A stretch of DNA of 64,000 nucleotides from an uncultured Clostridia bacterium (GCA_949106495.1 CARYZD010000002.1:62001-126000), one strand, 5' to 3'; positions 46,201 through 55,977 are shown, numbered from the stretch's first letter. Made by a program: numbers and translations. The notes: a model not told the origin generated them from the letters alone.

Positions 46201-48827
46201 GTCCATTCAAGTAATTTTTTATGTGATATAAGCATTCTATAAATTGAAAGCCCAAATGCACTTAAGCATGTATATGCCTTATATGGTATTGTAATAAAAT
46301 TATATACCATTGTTAATAAATCTGCACCTATTCCATGAATTAAAGGTATATATTGTAATTCTTTTTTATGAATTCTTCTACCATAAATTAATATATCTAT
46401 AAATGATATAAAGTATCCAATATTTACAACAATAAAACTTGCAAAGGTTGTATATATAAATGCCTTAGATGATATAAATAATGATACAAGTATTGCAAAT
46501 AATGTAATGACATCAAGCATAGGCCTTCTTATATTATCAAAAATTTTCCATTTAGATAATATAGATAGTTTAGACTTTGGATTTAGTAACCACTTAATTA
46601 TTTGCATATCTCCTCTATACCATCTATGATTTCTCTTCATATATGCAATATAATTATTTGGAAATCCATCTTGAACATCTACATCTGATGCAAGGCCTGC
46701 TTTAATTATTGAGCCTTCAAGTAAATCATGACTAAGTACTAGGTTTTCAGGAATTTCTGGTGCAACTAATCTTTCAAACAATGATATATCATAAATACCT
46801 TTTCCACAAAAGATTGCTTCTTGAAAAGCATCCTGATATGTATTTGAAACTGCATTTGTATATACATCAATTCCTCCAAATCCACCAAATAATTTAGAAA
46901 ATAGACTTCTATTAGCAGCTTCTATGTCTAAAGACACAGCTGGTTGAATAAGTCCAAATCCTTCAATTACTCTAGTCTTTTTCCTATTAAGTCTTGGTTT
47001 GTTTAATGGATGTGCCATTATAGATATTAATTCTTTAGCACTATTTAAGGATAATTCTGTATCTTCATCAATGGTAATTGCATATTTACATCTTACTATA
47101 TCATCATAAATAAGATACATTGATTCATCTATTTGTTCAGGAGACATTTTCCCAAGAACTAACCAGTTAAATTGCATTAGTCCTCCTCTTTTTCTCTCCC
47201 ATCCCATGTATGCACTTTCTCCCTTAGAGTACACACGTTTTCTATACATAAAGTTAAATAGCATATGACCATCTTCAGATTTATATTTATCATTTAAATC
47301 TGCAAGTCTTTTCCTTGCATATTCAACTATGTCTTTATCCATTTTTATTTCTTTTGTATTTGAAGCACAACAATCACCAAGTAACATATAATATATATTT
47401 TCAGATTTATTAGCAAGATATGTTACTTCCATTTTCTCTATCATTTTGTCTAATTTATCTAAAGATGATATTATTGTTGGCATAACAACATATGTTTTAT
47501 TATTCTCATCTACAGTTTTAGAAAAATTATATCTTGGTAAAATTTTGGGTTTAACAAGTTTTCTAATTAAATAATTTACTACTTTGTCAGTTATTTCTAA
47601 ATAAAATGAATATAAAACAACTACTGCACTTACTTTTAAAAACAAATTATTAGGATTTAACGCTTTATATGTTAATATAGTTAAAATAAGTGAGGCAATA
47701 AGCATTGTTGCTACATATAATATTTGTCTAATTGGTACAAATACATTATATAGTAATCTTTGACTAAGGCCAGATTTTCCAAGTGCTTCTTTTAATAAAT
47801 ATTTTTGGTCTCCTATAAGGAAAAATCCCACATGTTTTTTATATTTATTAGAGCACTCTACTGCTTTTTTAGCAACATAAACTTCAGATAAATCATATTG
47901 TTCTGCAAGCTTTATAATATAGTTTCTATATCTTCCTTTAGTTTTATAATCACATTTTTTAAACTCATCTGTATAATCATCCATTAATGTTTCATCAATT
48001 TTATTTACAGCCTCAAATATTTCTCTAAAGTTTAAAGCTTGTAACACCTTAAATGAAGATATTGCTCTACCAACATAATCTGTAGTTTTAGCAATTTCCA
48101 TATGTTCCTTTATAATCGCTTCTTCAATAGAAAAGCCAAGTTTTGATATTTCATTTTGTAATTTGTTATAATACTTCTCTCCTTCTGTTCCCATCTCTTT
48201 TAATCTATAAGACATGTATTCAACAAAAGCAGTATTTGTATTTTTAATCTTTGTTAAATCAGATAATTTACTATCTTTTCCAACTCCTCTAAAGAAGTTC
48301 ATATCCTTTGATATATCTATTCCTTTATCATTTCCTATTATACTTTCAACTTCAAGTTTTTTCATTTGAGAATTAGTAATATTAATAGCTATTCTTGAAA
48401 TAAATTTTAAAAGTGCAACTTTTAACATAAGAACAAATAAATCAAGTTCTTCAGAAGATAAATATGTGAGCTTTTGATGCTCTCTTAAACAGTTATATAT
48501 TATATTTTTATCTATATAGCCTGTATTATTTTCAACCAATTCATATGCTAAATAAAAAATAGCAACACATCTTTGTGAGTTATGTGTTCTAATCATAGGT
48601 AATTTTTTATTTTTTAAAATTCCTTTGTTTTCAATTATATCATTATATTGTTCCTCTATAATATACATATTATCTAGAATCCATTGTCCAGCTGAATGCA
48701 TTTGTATTTTCTTATCAAAAGTTTTGACAAGAATTTTATATGTTTTGGATATAATTTTATAATCTCTTTGAGCCTCTTTAAAAATACTATTAAGTTTTCC
48801 TTTCATCCTTTTAATCCAACCTTTCAT
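43236..48827 (-). CDS. NdvB/GT84-type beta-glucan synthase with glucoamylase-like domain
   Basis: 1863 residues. N-terminal helical domain (about 1-380), TM helices near 375-415, GT84 glycosyltransferase with DEDTELS and QEAIFCGKGIYD, the acceptor motif NHRWYRGDMQIIKW, several TM helices (about 770-980), a glucoamylase-like domain (about 1000-1450) with NIGFGIMAI, FVSTVDSGNF and GLMSWAGTSFEYFMPYLF, then a GH94-like sandwich domain and a short C-terminal part. In proteobacteria one protein of about 2800 residues does all this; here it is two genes. It probably makes a beta-1,2-glucan at the membrane. Confidence 0.88.
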   Translation of the reverse strand: MKGWIKRMKGKLNSIFKEAQRDYKIISKTYKILVKTFDKKIQMHSAGQWILDNMYIIEEQYNDIIENKGILKNKKLPMIRTHNSQRCVAIFYLAYELVENNTGYIDKNIIYNCLREHQKLTYLSSEELDLFVLMLKVALLKFISRIAINITNSQMKKLEVESIIGNDKGIDISKDMNFFRGVGKDSKLSDLTKIKNTNTAFVEYMSYRLKEMGTEGEKYYNKLQNEISKLGFSIEEAIIKEHMEIAKTTDYVGRAISSFKVLQALNFREIFEAVNKIDETLMDDYTDEFKKCDYKTKGRYRNYIIKLAEQYDLSEVYVAKKAVECSNKYKKHVGFFLIGDQKYLLKEALGKSGLSQRLLYNVFVPIRQILYVATMLIASLILTILTYKALNPNNLFLKVSAVVVLYSFYLEITDKVVNYLIRKLVKPKILPRYNFSKTVDENNKTYVVMPTIISSLDKLDKMIEKMEVTYLANKSENIYYMLLGDCCASNTKEIKMDKDIVEYARKRLADLNDKYKSEDGHMLFNFMYRKRVYSKGESAYMGWERKRGGLMQFNWLVLGKMSPEQIDESMYLIYDDIVRCKYAITIDEDTELSLNSAKELISIMAHPLNKPRLNRKKTRVIEGFGLIQPAVSLDIEAANRSLFSKLFGGFGGIDVYTNAVSNTYQDAFQEAIFCGKGIYDISLFERLVAPEIPENLVLSHDLLEGSIIKAGLASDVDVQDGFPNNYIAYMKRNHRWYRGDMQIIKWLLNPKSKLSILSKWKIFDNIRRPMLDVITLFAILVSLFISSKAFIYTTFASFIVVNIGYFISFIDILIYGRRIHKKELQYIPLIHGIGADLLTMVYNFITIPYKAYTCLSAFGLSIYRMLISHKKLLEWTTGEMLEKQAKNKLSFYYRNMISNVIVALFIALVPLALNTSNIVFIDFKIFIALAFALAPFLTYLLGKDHLFGRIKKLDKKDEKDIIDVAKRTWGFFDSMMNDTNNYLPTDNFQENRRYKIANRTSSTNIGFGIMAIIDAYDLGFITKENAIERLVKIYKTIIKLEKWHGHLYNWYNIKTLEPLRPRFVSTVDSGNFISVLYVAKEFLKNERNKLYNYMPGTNVEKFTDALDDLIECTNKLIEETDFKVLYSESRNLFSIGFDIEQGVLVDSYYDMLMSENRITSMVAIAKKDISSKHWFALARNMIDVDGYKGLMSWAGTSFEYFMPYLFMKSYEYTLIDQSMFFCEYSQMKYAKKYKVPFGISESAYAKRDTDLNYQYKSFGIPWLGLKRGLNSSLVVAPYASILMLELAPKKVHDNLEKLKKLGMYSSFGFYESIDYTKEHLHDNVDNEVIRTYMAHHQGMTLTAINNYINNGIVRNRFHSNESIKAAEILLKERERINVKIQKKTKDKEHEFKQKDVNRYTTHVSYTYAEKKYATLNDASVKMNIAFLRGSRLSSIVTNTGASYIKYKDKIVNRQSYSDVDNSGNYIYITDLTANKTLSATDCNIHSKYNIDTDSCKWISSLNKVESYVKTSEIEVTTDICVSQEFNVELRKVSIYNTTNEKREILINTYMEPAMTDYMTNLVHPSFANLQIETYYDKELDTLVASKRKRSDSESDIFVFSRLVGVTLDKDFETEKKKLYDNDEDAYNGELTRYPLWPVLSFRGKIILDPYERQEFYYIVGASDTKYKISNAIVNLNEKGIEDQFKLTAELNSVIARYLNLEPTKAEIYNNILKEVLFSKKDLKENEAFWNESLNQSLLWKYSISGDLPIILVYIDNIKDAGIISEVIRFMDYVKNRKIDLDIVVIIDEKIKENGPLYTYVRQRLDRAVYMDYTKGNIYILNLNSLTKQELTLLSFLSRRFIKDVSDFLYVDKKEDSVNEFFNK

Positions 48828-49002
48828 AAATTATTTCTTAATTATCTAAATTATATAATAAAGAGTTGTCATTTGCAATATAATTATTGCCAATATATGA
48901 CATATTTTTTGCCTATATAAACAAAGAAAAAAGACAAAAAAATACACACACTTATAGTGTATGTATTTTTCCAAAAATTATTATGTTCTCAATAGTATCA
49001 AA

Positions 49003-49491
49003 CTATATTGTTATATACTCAATCTCATTTCCATGTTCTTTTATAATATTTTCAATATCTCTTGTTGCAATAAATATTGTTGATGTATTCTCATTTGGAT
49101 GAACACCAATTCTTGTTTCATTTTTTATTTTATCATCTATAAAAACTTTAACATTTTTTTCATCATTATTTAATATTCCAAACGGAGAAACACAGCCTCT
49201 AGTTAAGTTTAAATGTTTAATTAATCTTTCTTCTGACGCAAATGAAAGTCTAGTAGAATTTATTTTGTCTTTTAAAGCTTTCATATCTATTTGAGTATCT
49301 TCTTTTGCAACAATTAAAAAATGATTTTTTCCTTTTTCATCTCTTAAAAATAGATTTTTAACTTCTGTTCCTTTTTCACTAATATTTAGTTTGTCTATAT
49401 CTTCCATTGTATATACTGCTTCGTGTTCAACTAATTCAAACTCAATATTTTTTTCATTTAGTAATTTTACTATATCTTCTTTATTTACCAT
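49003..49491 (-). CDS. YbaK/ProX-type aminoacyl-tRNA deacylase
   Basis: 162 residues, SD AAGGAGG. The YbaK/EbsC fold is seen in VKNLFLRDEKGKNHFLIV (with the catalytic-type Lys near residue 45), SFASEERLIKHLNL, GCVSPFGILND and a C-terminal VHPNENTSTIFI. Proteins of this size are free-standing PrdX/ProXp-ala deacylases that clear Ala-tRNAPro. The His in VHPNENT supports the ProX group. Single gene with a poor terminator before it. Confidence 0.87.
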   Translation of the reverse strand: MVNKEDIVKLLNEKNIEFELVEHEAVYTMEDIDKLNISEKGTEVKNLFLRDEKGKNHFLIVAKEDTQIDMKALKDKINSTRLSFASEERLIKHLNLTRGCVSPFGILNNDEKNVKVFIDDKIKNETRIGVHPNENTSTIFIATRDIENIIKEHGNEIEYITI

Positions 49492-49586
49492 GCTTATTCC
49501 TCCTTATATTTTGTACATTATATAATATTTTAGTATATTTTGCAAGGATATGAAAAAACACATACAAATGTATGTGTTTAAATTTT

Positions 49587-49907
49587 TCAAAATAAAGAAA
49601 TAATACCATTAATAATTAAAACAATAACAAATACCCAATTTAAAAAGCCAACTGTTTTGCATAAAAAAAGATAAATATTTACCATGTTCTTATCTAAAAA
49701 ATCATATTGCTTTATTACTACAATGCTGGAAAATATACCAATTATGATTTCCATTATAAAAGTTGGCGGAGCCTTTTCTCCATCAAGAACCACTTTATTT
49801 CTAAATATGCAAAGTGCCATACATAATACAATACATATTATTAGAACTACACCCAATATATCATACAGCATTTTCTCTGATTTAGTTAAGCTTTCTCTTT
49901 TTTCCAT
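49587..49907 (-). CDS. Small three-TM protein
   Basis: 106 residues from ATG 49907, which has a GGGGGG SD. TM helices at about 17-38, 52-68 and 82-104. No family recognised. With the two genes upstream it forms a run of small, separately promoted membrane proteins. Confidence 0.55.
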   Translation of the reverse strand: MEKRESLTKSEKMLYDILGVVLIICIVLCMALCIFRNKVVLDGEKAPPTFIMEIIIGIFSSIVVIKQYDFLDKNMVNIYLFLCKTVGFLNWVFVIVLIINGIISLF

Positions 49908-49981
49908 ATATATTCCCCCCAAAAAACAAATTATTATTTATGTTAATTTTTATAATGTATTTTTAGTTTATTATTCCTTAG

Positions 49982-50467
49982 TTAATCTAATTTAGGAAAC
50001 GCAAACATAATTCCTTTTGAAGCAAATGCTATAAATATAATCCAAACTAATAAATATTTTCTAAGCACATCAAATTTCCTCACATCATCACTTTCAAAAA
50101 TTGTCATTAAAGATACTATAGTAAGCATTGATTGAAGTAAAAACTCAAATAATTCTACCGAAGCTCCATGATTTAAAAAAAGTATTAACTCAAATATACT
50201 TATAATAGTCATTTTTATGTACTTAGGTTTAATTAGTAATTCAATCGTATACAATAACATATTAATAAATAATGCTATTTCAACTAATTGTCCAACTACT
50301 CTATACCAATTATTTATATTATCTGCAGCATCAAGAGTAAGACAAAATGTTAAAATTGCAATTATAGCTATAGCTAACAAAGCTAAAAAGAACATAATAA
50401 CCTTTCCAATAATATTTAATATTGATTTACAAACTTTCAATATTTTTTCCTTTTCATTTTTTCTCAT
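49982..50467 (-). CDS. Hypothetical multi-TM protein
   Basis: 161 residues from ATG 50467 (GGGAGG 9 bases upstream). Four or five TM helices separated by short polar loops; the N-terminus is basic (RKNEKEKILKVCK). No motif I know. The promoter is at 50528-50556. Confidence 0.55.
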   Translation of the reverse strand: MRKNEKEKILKVCKSILNIIGKVIMFFLALLAIAIIAILTFCLTLDAADNINNWYRVVGQLVEIALFINMLLYTIELLIKPKYIKMTIISIFELILFLNHGASVELFEFLLQSMLTIVSLMTIFESDDVRKFDVLRKYLLVWIIFIAFASKGIMFAFPKLD

Positions 50468-50527
50468 TAGCAAATTCCTCCCATAAATAAATTTCTATTT
50501 ATGTTAATTTTCATATTGTACTTGTAT

Positions 50528-50556
50528 ATTATAGCATATTCGATATCTTATGTAAA
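50528..50556 (-). promoter_or_regulatory. SigA-type promoter of the 50.0 kb gene
   Basis: Minus strand TTTACA (50556-50551), 17-base spacer, TATAAT (50533-50528). Confidence 0.75.
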
Positions 50557-50646
50557 GTTTAATTTTAAATTTTAACCTATTTAAACAAGAAAAAGTACAT
50601 ACAAATTAATGTATGTACTTTTAAATCTATCTATTATTTCATTTAA

Positions 50647-50913
50647 TTATCCAATAAAAAGTATTATTCCACTTGCTATTAATACAAGTCCAAAAATAAA
50701 CAATATTCCTCTTGTTACAAATCTATTTTTATTAATTGTATAAAATAATATAGTACTAATAGAACAGATTGCTGCAAGTATTAACCAATAAGAAAATAAG
50801 CTTGATGCAAGCCCTATCATAAATACTATAAGATATACCATAAAAATCGCAACAGCGGGTACCACTATACTCAATAAAATCATAATTAATATATTATCTT
50901 TAATGTTTTTCAT
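50647..50913 (-). CDS. Small three-TM protein
   Basis: 88 residues from ATG 50913 (AGGAG upstream). Three hydrophobic helices with short loops, and one Arg/Lys-rich loop (YTINKNRFVTRG). No family recognised. Own promoter at 50972-51000. Confidence 0.55.
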   Translation of the reverse strand: MKNIKDNILIMILLSIVVPAVAIFMVYLIVFMIGLASSLFSYWLILAAICSISTILFYTINKNRFVTRGILFIFGLVLIASGIILFIG

Positions 50914-50971
50914 AAACACATCACTCCTAAAATAAAATTTTATTTTTGTCAATATTTATTTAAGTTTCATT

Positions 50972-51000
50972 ATTATATCACAGTTTTTATTTTATGTAAA
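50972..51000 (-). promoter_or_regulatory. SigA-type promoter of the 50.6 kb gene
   Basis: Minus strand TTTACA (51000-50995), 17-base spacer, TATAAT (50977-50972). Confidence 0.75.
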
Positions 51001-51060
51001 GTTTTTTGCGCTATTTATATTAAAAAGTACATGTAAATTAATACATGCACTTTACTTAGT

Positions 51061-52522
51061 TTAAATATTTTCTATTAAACCGTTAACTTTTGAATAATAA
51101 TTTAAATTCCATAAGTTATTATTGATATAATATGAATTTAATCTTACACCATTTAGTTTAGCTACTTTTTCATGTAGTTTTAAAGATGGAATATTAAATT
51201 CAAATACAGCACTTGTTACACTAGCAAATCCTACCGAAAATAATTCATCATAAAATCTATTAATAACTATTGTTCCTAGTCCTTTATGTTGTATCATTGG
51301 ATTTACTCCAATTTCAATTTCTGCATTTTTACCATTTGCATTAGTTCTTAATATATTTATATATCCAGCATAATTATTTTCTTTATCTAAGATGATATAA
51401 GTGTAATTCATAAAAGCTTTAAATAGTCCATAATTTTCATTTCCTTTTTGTAACATATATTTGTCTTCACCTAAAGGAATAGTAAATTGATTTCTATTTT
51501 GCATTGCTTTTATATGTCCTTCTAAAACATAATCTACACTTATATTTTCTTTTTCTAATACTTTTGGAGAGATAAGCTTAAATCCATTTTGTAATTCAAT
51601 ATTCTCTTCTATTTCTTTCTTTTTAGTATCTAATAAAGAAACTGGAATTGATTTATTTTCTGGAATAATAATATCTTCTCTCTTTTTCATATTTGGAATA
51701 TGTTGAAACATGAAATTTGATTCAATATTATTTTCACTGCATGCACCAAAAGGAATTAAACCATAATACTCCATTTCAGTTTTTGCTATCAAGTCAATCA
51801 TATTCTTATTGCTACCATTTACTACAAACATGACATTATATACATTAAGTTCATGCACATAATTAATATAATCATTAATTATACTGGGTAATTCACTTGC
51901 TATAATAGCATTTTTATATAAGAATATATTTAAGTTTGCTCTTCTATTCGCCCAAATAAGATTGCTAAGTCCTATTATACCAATCTTTTTATCATTTATT
52001 TTTATTGTAAATGACATTTGTAATTTTGGTATTGAATAATACTTAGATAAATCTTCTAAAATTTCTTCTGATACGCTTGAAACCAAGTTTTTATTTGAAA
52101 TAGTCACATTACTGTTTGAATCAACAATTTCATTTTTTTGGATTTTGGCTATTTTACCGTTTTATATATATAAGTTCTTTTATGTTAGTTATATTTAATG
52201 ATTCACTTATATATTTTTTAAATACATCTAATATTTCATCTCTATCTTTATTACTTAAATTAGTATTTGTTTCAAATCTAATAGATGAACTATTATTTTT
52301 AGCGTCAATATTAAATAATCCAATGTAACCTATATACTTGTCTTCTTTATTAGTTATTGCTGCTCTTGAAGTTGTAGGCATACTTTTAAAAATTGTTTCT
52401 GTCTCCTCGTCTGAAAGATTAGAATTTTTTTGAATTAATTTTTTTGATACATCTTGATATGCATCAAAGCTCCCGATTAAATATTTTTTTGTTTCTAGTT
52501 TAGAAATAAAATCCTTTCTCAT
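51061..52522 (-). CDS. Triple-GNAT-domain protein read through a +1 frameshift at CGG
   Basis: Start ATG 52522 after GGAGGG. The first frame gives 121 residues with one GNAT-like unit (KYIGYIGLFNIDAKNNSSSI), then AAA CGG TAA. Skipping the C gives IKGKIAKIQKNEI and joins the next ORF without any stop: a second unit (KIGIIGLSNLIWANRRANLN) and a third, more typical GNAT unit (NNYAGYINILRTN, EIEIGVNPMIQHKGLGTIVI). Total 486 residues. Only the last unit has a clear acetyl-CoA loop (QHKGLG). The downstream ORF has no SD in its 5' region, so joining by frameshift is the simplest reading. Substrate unknown. Confidence 0.85.
52157..52159 (-). other. CGG +1 frameshift site 6
   Basis: Codon 122, in frame from 52522. 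Zero frame: AAA CGG TAA. Skipping C: AAA GGT AAA ATA GCC, in frame with the 348-codon ORF below. Confidence 0.87.
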
Positions 52523-52570
52523 AAAACCCTCCTATATTAATATTTTGGTATCTTTTTTTCTACACCTTTA

Positions 52571-52599
52571 ATTATATCACACTCCATACTTTATGTAAA
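52571..52599 (-). promoter_or_regulatory. SigA-type promoter of the GNAT gene
   Basis: Minus strand TTTACA (52599-52594), 17-base spacer, TATAAT (52576-52571). Confidence 0.8.
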
Positions 52600-52617
52600 G
52601 TTTTGCACTATTAGGTA

Positions 52618-52646
52618 TATAAAAAGTGAGCCCTATTGGCTCACTC
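52618..52646 (-). terminator. Terminator of typA
   Basis: GTGAGCC/GGCTCAC-type stem (GTGAGCCAATAGGGCTCAC) with T5 on the minus strand. Confidence 0.85.
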
Positions 52647-52655
52647 ATTTTAATT

Positions 52656-54467
52656 TTATTTACCTTGTTGTCTAAATCTTTTTGTTGGGTCTAATATTTT
52701 CTTTCTTAATCTAATGTTTTCTGGTGTAATTTCAACTAGTTCATCATCTCCAATAAATTCTAAAGATTGCTCTAAAGACATTTGTTTTGGTGGAACAAGT
52801 TTTAACGCGTCATCACTACCAGATGCTCTTGTATTTGTTAAGTGTTTTTCTTTACATACGTTTATTGTTAAATCTTCACTTCTAGAGTTTTCTCCAACAA
52901 TCATACCAACATATACTTCAGTACCAGGAGTAATGAATAATGTTGATCTTTCTTGTGCTTGGAATAGTCCATATCCTGTTGCTTTTCCTTGTTCAAAGGC
53001 AATAACTGCTCCTCTTTGACGAGTTGTCATATCACCTTTATATGGTTCAAATCCACAGAATGTATGGTTCATTATACCATTACCTTTAGTATCAGTCATA
53101 AATTCTCCTCTATAACCAATAAGTCCACGTGCTGGTATTTTAAATTCAAGTCTTGAGAAACCTGCTTGTGAATGAGACGCTGCCATATTAGTCATTTCAC
53201 CTTTTCTAAGTCCTATCTTCTCCATAACAGCACCAACAAATTCTTCTGGAACATCTATTGTTAAATTTTCCATAGGTTCACATTTAACACCCTCAATTTC
53301 TTTAAATATAACTGTTGGTCTTGATACTAAAAGTTCAAATCCTTCTCTTCTCATATTTTCAATTAAGATTGATAAATGTAGCTCTCCTCTTCCTGATACT
53401 TTAAAGCTGTCAGAAGAATCAGTATCTTCAACTCTTAATGATACATTCTTTTCTAATTCTTTATATAATCTATCTCTTAAATGTCTTGATGTAATAAACT
53501 TACCTTCTTTTCCTGCAAAAGGTCCATTATTTACACTAAATGTCATAGAAACTGTAGGCTCATCTATATCTACAAATTCTATTTTTTCAGGATTATTAAC
53601 ATCTGCAATTGTTTCTCCAATTTCGATTCCAGTAACACCTGTTACTGCAACAATATCTCCACAATAAGCAGCATCTGTTTCAACTCTGTTTAATCCTTCA
53701 TATGTATATAGTTTTCCTATTTTTACATTTTCAGTATGTCCATCTTTTTTACAGATTGCAATTGTTTCTCCATTGTGAATTGTTCCTCTTTCAATTCTAC
53801 CAATACCAATTCTTCCTGTATACTCATCAAAATCTATATTACTTACAAGCAATTGTAAAGGTTCATCTTTAGAACCATTTGGTTCTGGAACTGTTTCGAC
53901 AATTGTATCAAATAATGGTTTCATATCTACATTTTCATCATCAAGTGATAATTTAGCAAAACCATTTTTTCCAGAAGCATAAACAACTTTAAAATCTAAT
54001 TGTTCATCTGAAGCATCTAAATCCATAAATAATTCTAATATTTCATCTTCAACTTCTTGTGGTCTTGCTCCTGGTCTATCTATTTTATTTATTACAACTA
54101 TTGGTACAAGATTTAGTGCTAATGCTTTTGCAAGTACAAATCTTGTTTGTGGCATTGGTCCATCAAATGCGTCTACAAGTAATATAACACCATCTACCAT
54201 TTTAAGTACACGTTCAACTTCTCCACCAAAATCTGCATGTCCTGGTGTGTCAACTATATTAATTTTTATATCATTATAATTAATAGCAGTATTTTTTGAA
54301 AGAATTGTTATTCCTCTTTCTCTTTCAAGGTCATTTGAATCCATTACTCTTTCTTCAACTTGCTCGTTTTGTCTAAATGTACCACTTTGTCTAAGAAGTG
54401 CATCAACAAGTGTTGTTTTACCATGGTCAACGTGAGCAATAATTGCAACATTTCTTAAATTTTTCAT
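52656..54467 (-). CDS. typA: Translational GTPase TypA/BipA
   Basis: 603 residues from ATG 54467, chosen because GGGAGAA precedes it and the family starts MKNLRNVAIIAHVDHG. G1 AHVDHGKT, G2 region ERERGITI, G3 DTPGHADF, G4 NKID; then the EF-G-like domains III and V and the BipA-specific C-terminal domain. It binds 70S ribosomes and aids 50S assembly under stress and cold. No in-frame CGG in 1.8 kb. Confidence 0.97.
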   Translation of the reverse strand: MKNLRNVAIIAHVDHGKTTLVDALLRQSGTFRQNEQVEERVMDSNDLERERGITILSKNTAINYNDIKINIVDTPGHADFGGEVERVLKMVDGVILLVDAFDGPMPQTRFVLAKALALNLVPIVVINKIDRPGARPQEVEDEILELFMDLDASDEQLDFKVVYASGKNGFAKLSLDDENVDMKPLFDTIVETVPEPNGSKDEPLQLLVSNIDFDEYTGRIGIGRIERGTIHNGETIAICKKDGHTENVKIGKLYTYEGLNRVETDAAYCGDIVAVTGVTGIEIGETIADVNNPEKIEFVDIDEPTVSMTFSVNNGPFAGKEGKFITSRHLRDRLYKELEKNVSLRVEDTDSSDSFKVSGRGELHLSILIENMRREGFELLVSRPTVIFKEIEGVKCEPMENLTIDVPEEFVGAVMEKIGLRKGEMTNMAASHSQAGFSRLEFKIPARGLIGYRGEFMTDTKGNGIMNHTFCGFEPYKGDMTTRQRGAVIAFEQGKATGYGLFQAQERSTLFITPGTEVYVGMIVGENSRSEDLTINVCKEKHLTNTRASGSDDALKLVPPKQMSLEQSLEFIGDDELVEITPENIRLRKKILDPTKRFRQQGK

Positions 54468-54507
54468 TTTTAATATTCTCCCTTTCACATAAAATAATTA
54501 AAATAAC

Positions 54508-54533
54508 CTAAAATAATCTTTAGGTTACTTCTT
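54508..54533 (-). terminator. Terminator of the marR gene
   Basis: TAACCTAAA/TTTAGGTTA stem then ATTTTAATT, lying between the marR stop and typA. Confidence 0.6.
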
Positions 54534-54612
54534 ACCCGGCCATTTCACGAAAATAGTCTTTAATATTATACAACTTTTTTTAATAAATGTCAATATTTTA
54601 CATTATATCCGC

Positions 54613-55047
54613 TTACTTATTCTCAAATAATTTTTTCATAGTTTCATATGAATTAATTAGGCTTTCTTTTTCTTCATCACTTAAATCATTCCATTTATTT
54701 TTATATCTTTTATTTAATATATCATTAAGTTCAGTTATTACCAATCTTCCGTTTCTTGTAAGTGAAACATCTACAACTCTTTCATCAAATTTTTTTCTAA
54801 GTCTTAATGTATATCCTTTTTGTTCTAATCTTTTGCACTGAGCTGACATATTACCTGTATCCATACTCATTTTTTCGCTTAAATCTCCTATTGTTAAAGC
54901 TCCATCTTCAAATAGTACTGCAAGTATTTGATATTGTAAATATGTAATCTTATGCTTATAACAATATGGTCTTAATTCTTCTTGTATTGCACTATCAATA
55001 TCTCTATTATATTTATCTATTAAATTTTTATATGTAATAAAATTCAT
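54613..55047 (-). CDS. MarR-family transcriptional regulator
   Basis: 144 residues. Winged HTH with LQYQILAVLFEDGALTIGDLSEKM, MDTGNMSAQCKRLEQKGY and wing LRKKFDERVVDVSLT followed by NGR; helices at both ends for dimerisation. SD AGGAGG. No obvious target beside it apart from its own gene. Confidence 0.9.
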   Translation of the reverse strand: MNFITYKNLIDKYNRDIDSAIQEELRPYCYKHKITYLQYQILAVLFEDGALTIGDLSEKMSMDTGNMSAQCKRLEQKGYTLRLRKKFDERVVDVSLTRNGRLVITELNDILNKRYKNKWNDLSDEEKESLINSYETMKKLFENK

Positions 55048-55182
55048 GTTTTCCTCCTAAAAATATAAAGCAGCAAATATCTTGATATATATTTGTACTT
55101 CACATATTATATAACATACAATATAAATAGTCAAGAAAAAAGAACTGTAAATTAATACAATTCTTATTTCTAGCATATTAAG

Positions 55183-55926
55183 TTATTTTATATATTTCAT
55201 AGCGTTTTCCATTATTTCTTTATTTGGAAAAAGTGGTTTTATAGTATATTTTGTAAGTTTACAATATTTTGCGATAGTCTCTCCCCACAAGTCACCATAC
55301 TCAATGCTAATTCTTCCATCATCCTTTTTATTTACTAAATAGTTTGTCATAATATTAGAATACGCACATATTTCAGTTTTGTTTAGATTATTTAAAGACT
55401 GTACATCAAATCTAGTCTTTAACTGGCTTTTCTCACGAATTACTTTAACTGAATTTCTTATACTAATTATTAATCTGTATTTTGAATTTTTATTATAAGA
55501 TTTAAAATCATCTTCTCTATACTGTAATAATTCTTCTAAAAATGTATAAGTGTTAGTGTTATATTTGTCTTTATAATTTTCCTCAATCAAATTAAACATT
55601 GCTATTTTCCAATTACACATATCATTAAATAGTTTTCTAAAGTTACATACAGTCATATAAAACAATTCATTAAGTAATTCTAACTTTTCTTTACTATTTA
55701 AGCAATACTTACTAATATTAGTATCTAGTAAACAAATACACTTTTCATCTTTTCCGTTATCTTTTAAATTAATTTTTTCTATTTTAATTTTTATATCCTC
55801 TTTAATAAAGTCTATTTTTATATTTCCTGTTATAATTATTCTGCCATTTTTAATAGTGAATGGATATACTACAAATTTTGTGTTCTGCTTCGCCTTTTTT
55901 ATGTTTTGGATTTTCACTTTTATCAT
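55183..55926 (-). CDS. Hypothetical protein, paralogue of 56083-56733
   Basis: 247 residues from ATG 55926 (AGGAGG 9 bases upstream). Soluble. An N-terminal strand-rich part (KVKIQNIKKAKQNTKFV) is followed by a helical part with LLNELFYMTVCNFRKLF and LEELLQYREDDFKSYNK. The next gene shares this plan: VLKEIFYCFCITECRY and IESIMQYDKLDFDQYNK. I do not recognise the family. Own promoter. Confidence 0.6.
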   Translation of the reverse strand: MIKVKIQNIKKAKQNTKFVVYPFTIKNGRIIITGNIKIDFIKEDIKIKIEKINLKDNGKDEKCICLLDTNISKYCLNSKEKLELLNELFYMTVCNFRKLFNDMCNWKIAMFNLIEENYKDKYNTNTYTFLEELLQYREDDFKSYNKNSKYRLIISIRNSVKVIREKSQLKTRFDVQSLNNLNKTEICAYSNIMTNYLVNKKDDGRISIEYGDLWGETIAKYCKLTKYTIKPLFPNKEIMENAMKYIK

Positions 55927-55977
55927 AAAAAACACCTCCTAAATTATTTTTTGGTTCATATATTATTAAGTGAATAT

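Noticed and set aside
417..52159. Explaining all frame breaks as sequencing or assembly errors
   Set aside because: Six errors would all have to insert the same base before GG in frame, and only in genes without any other CGG. The two other breaks in the window (29.9 kb, 40.9 kb) are of a different type and do look like decay or homopolymer changes.
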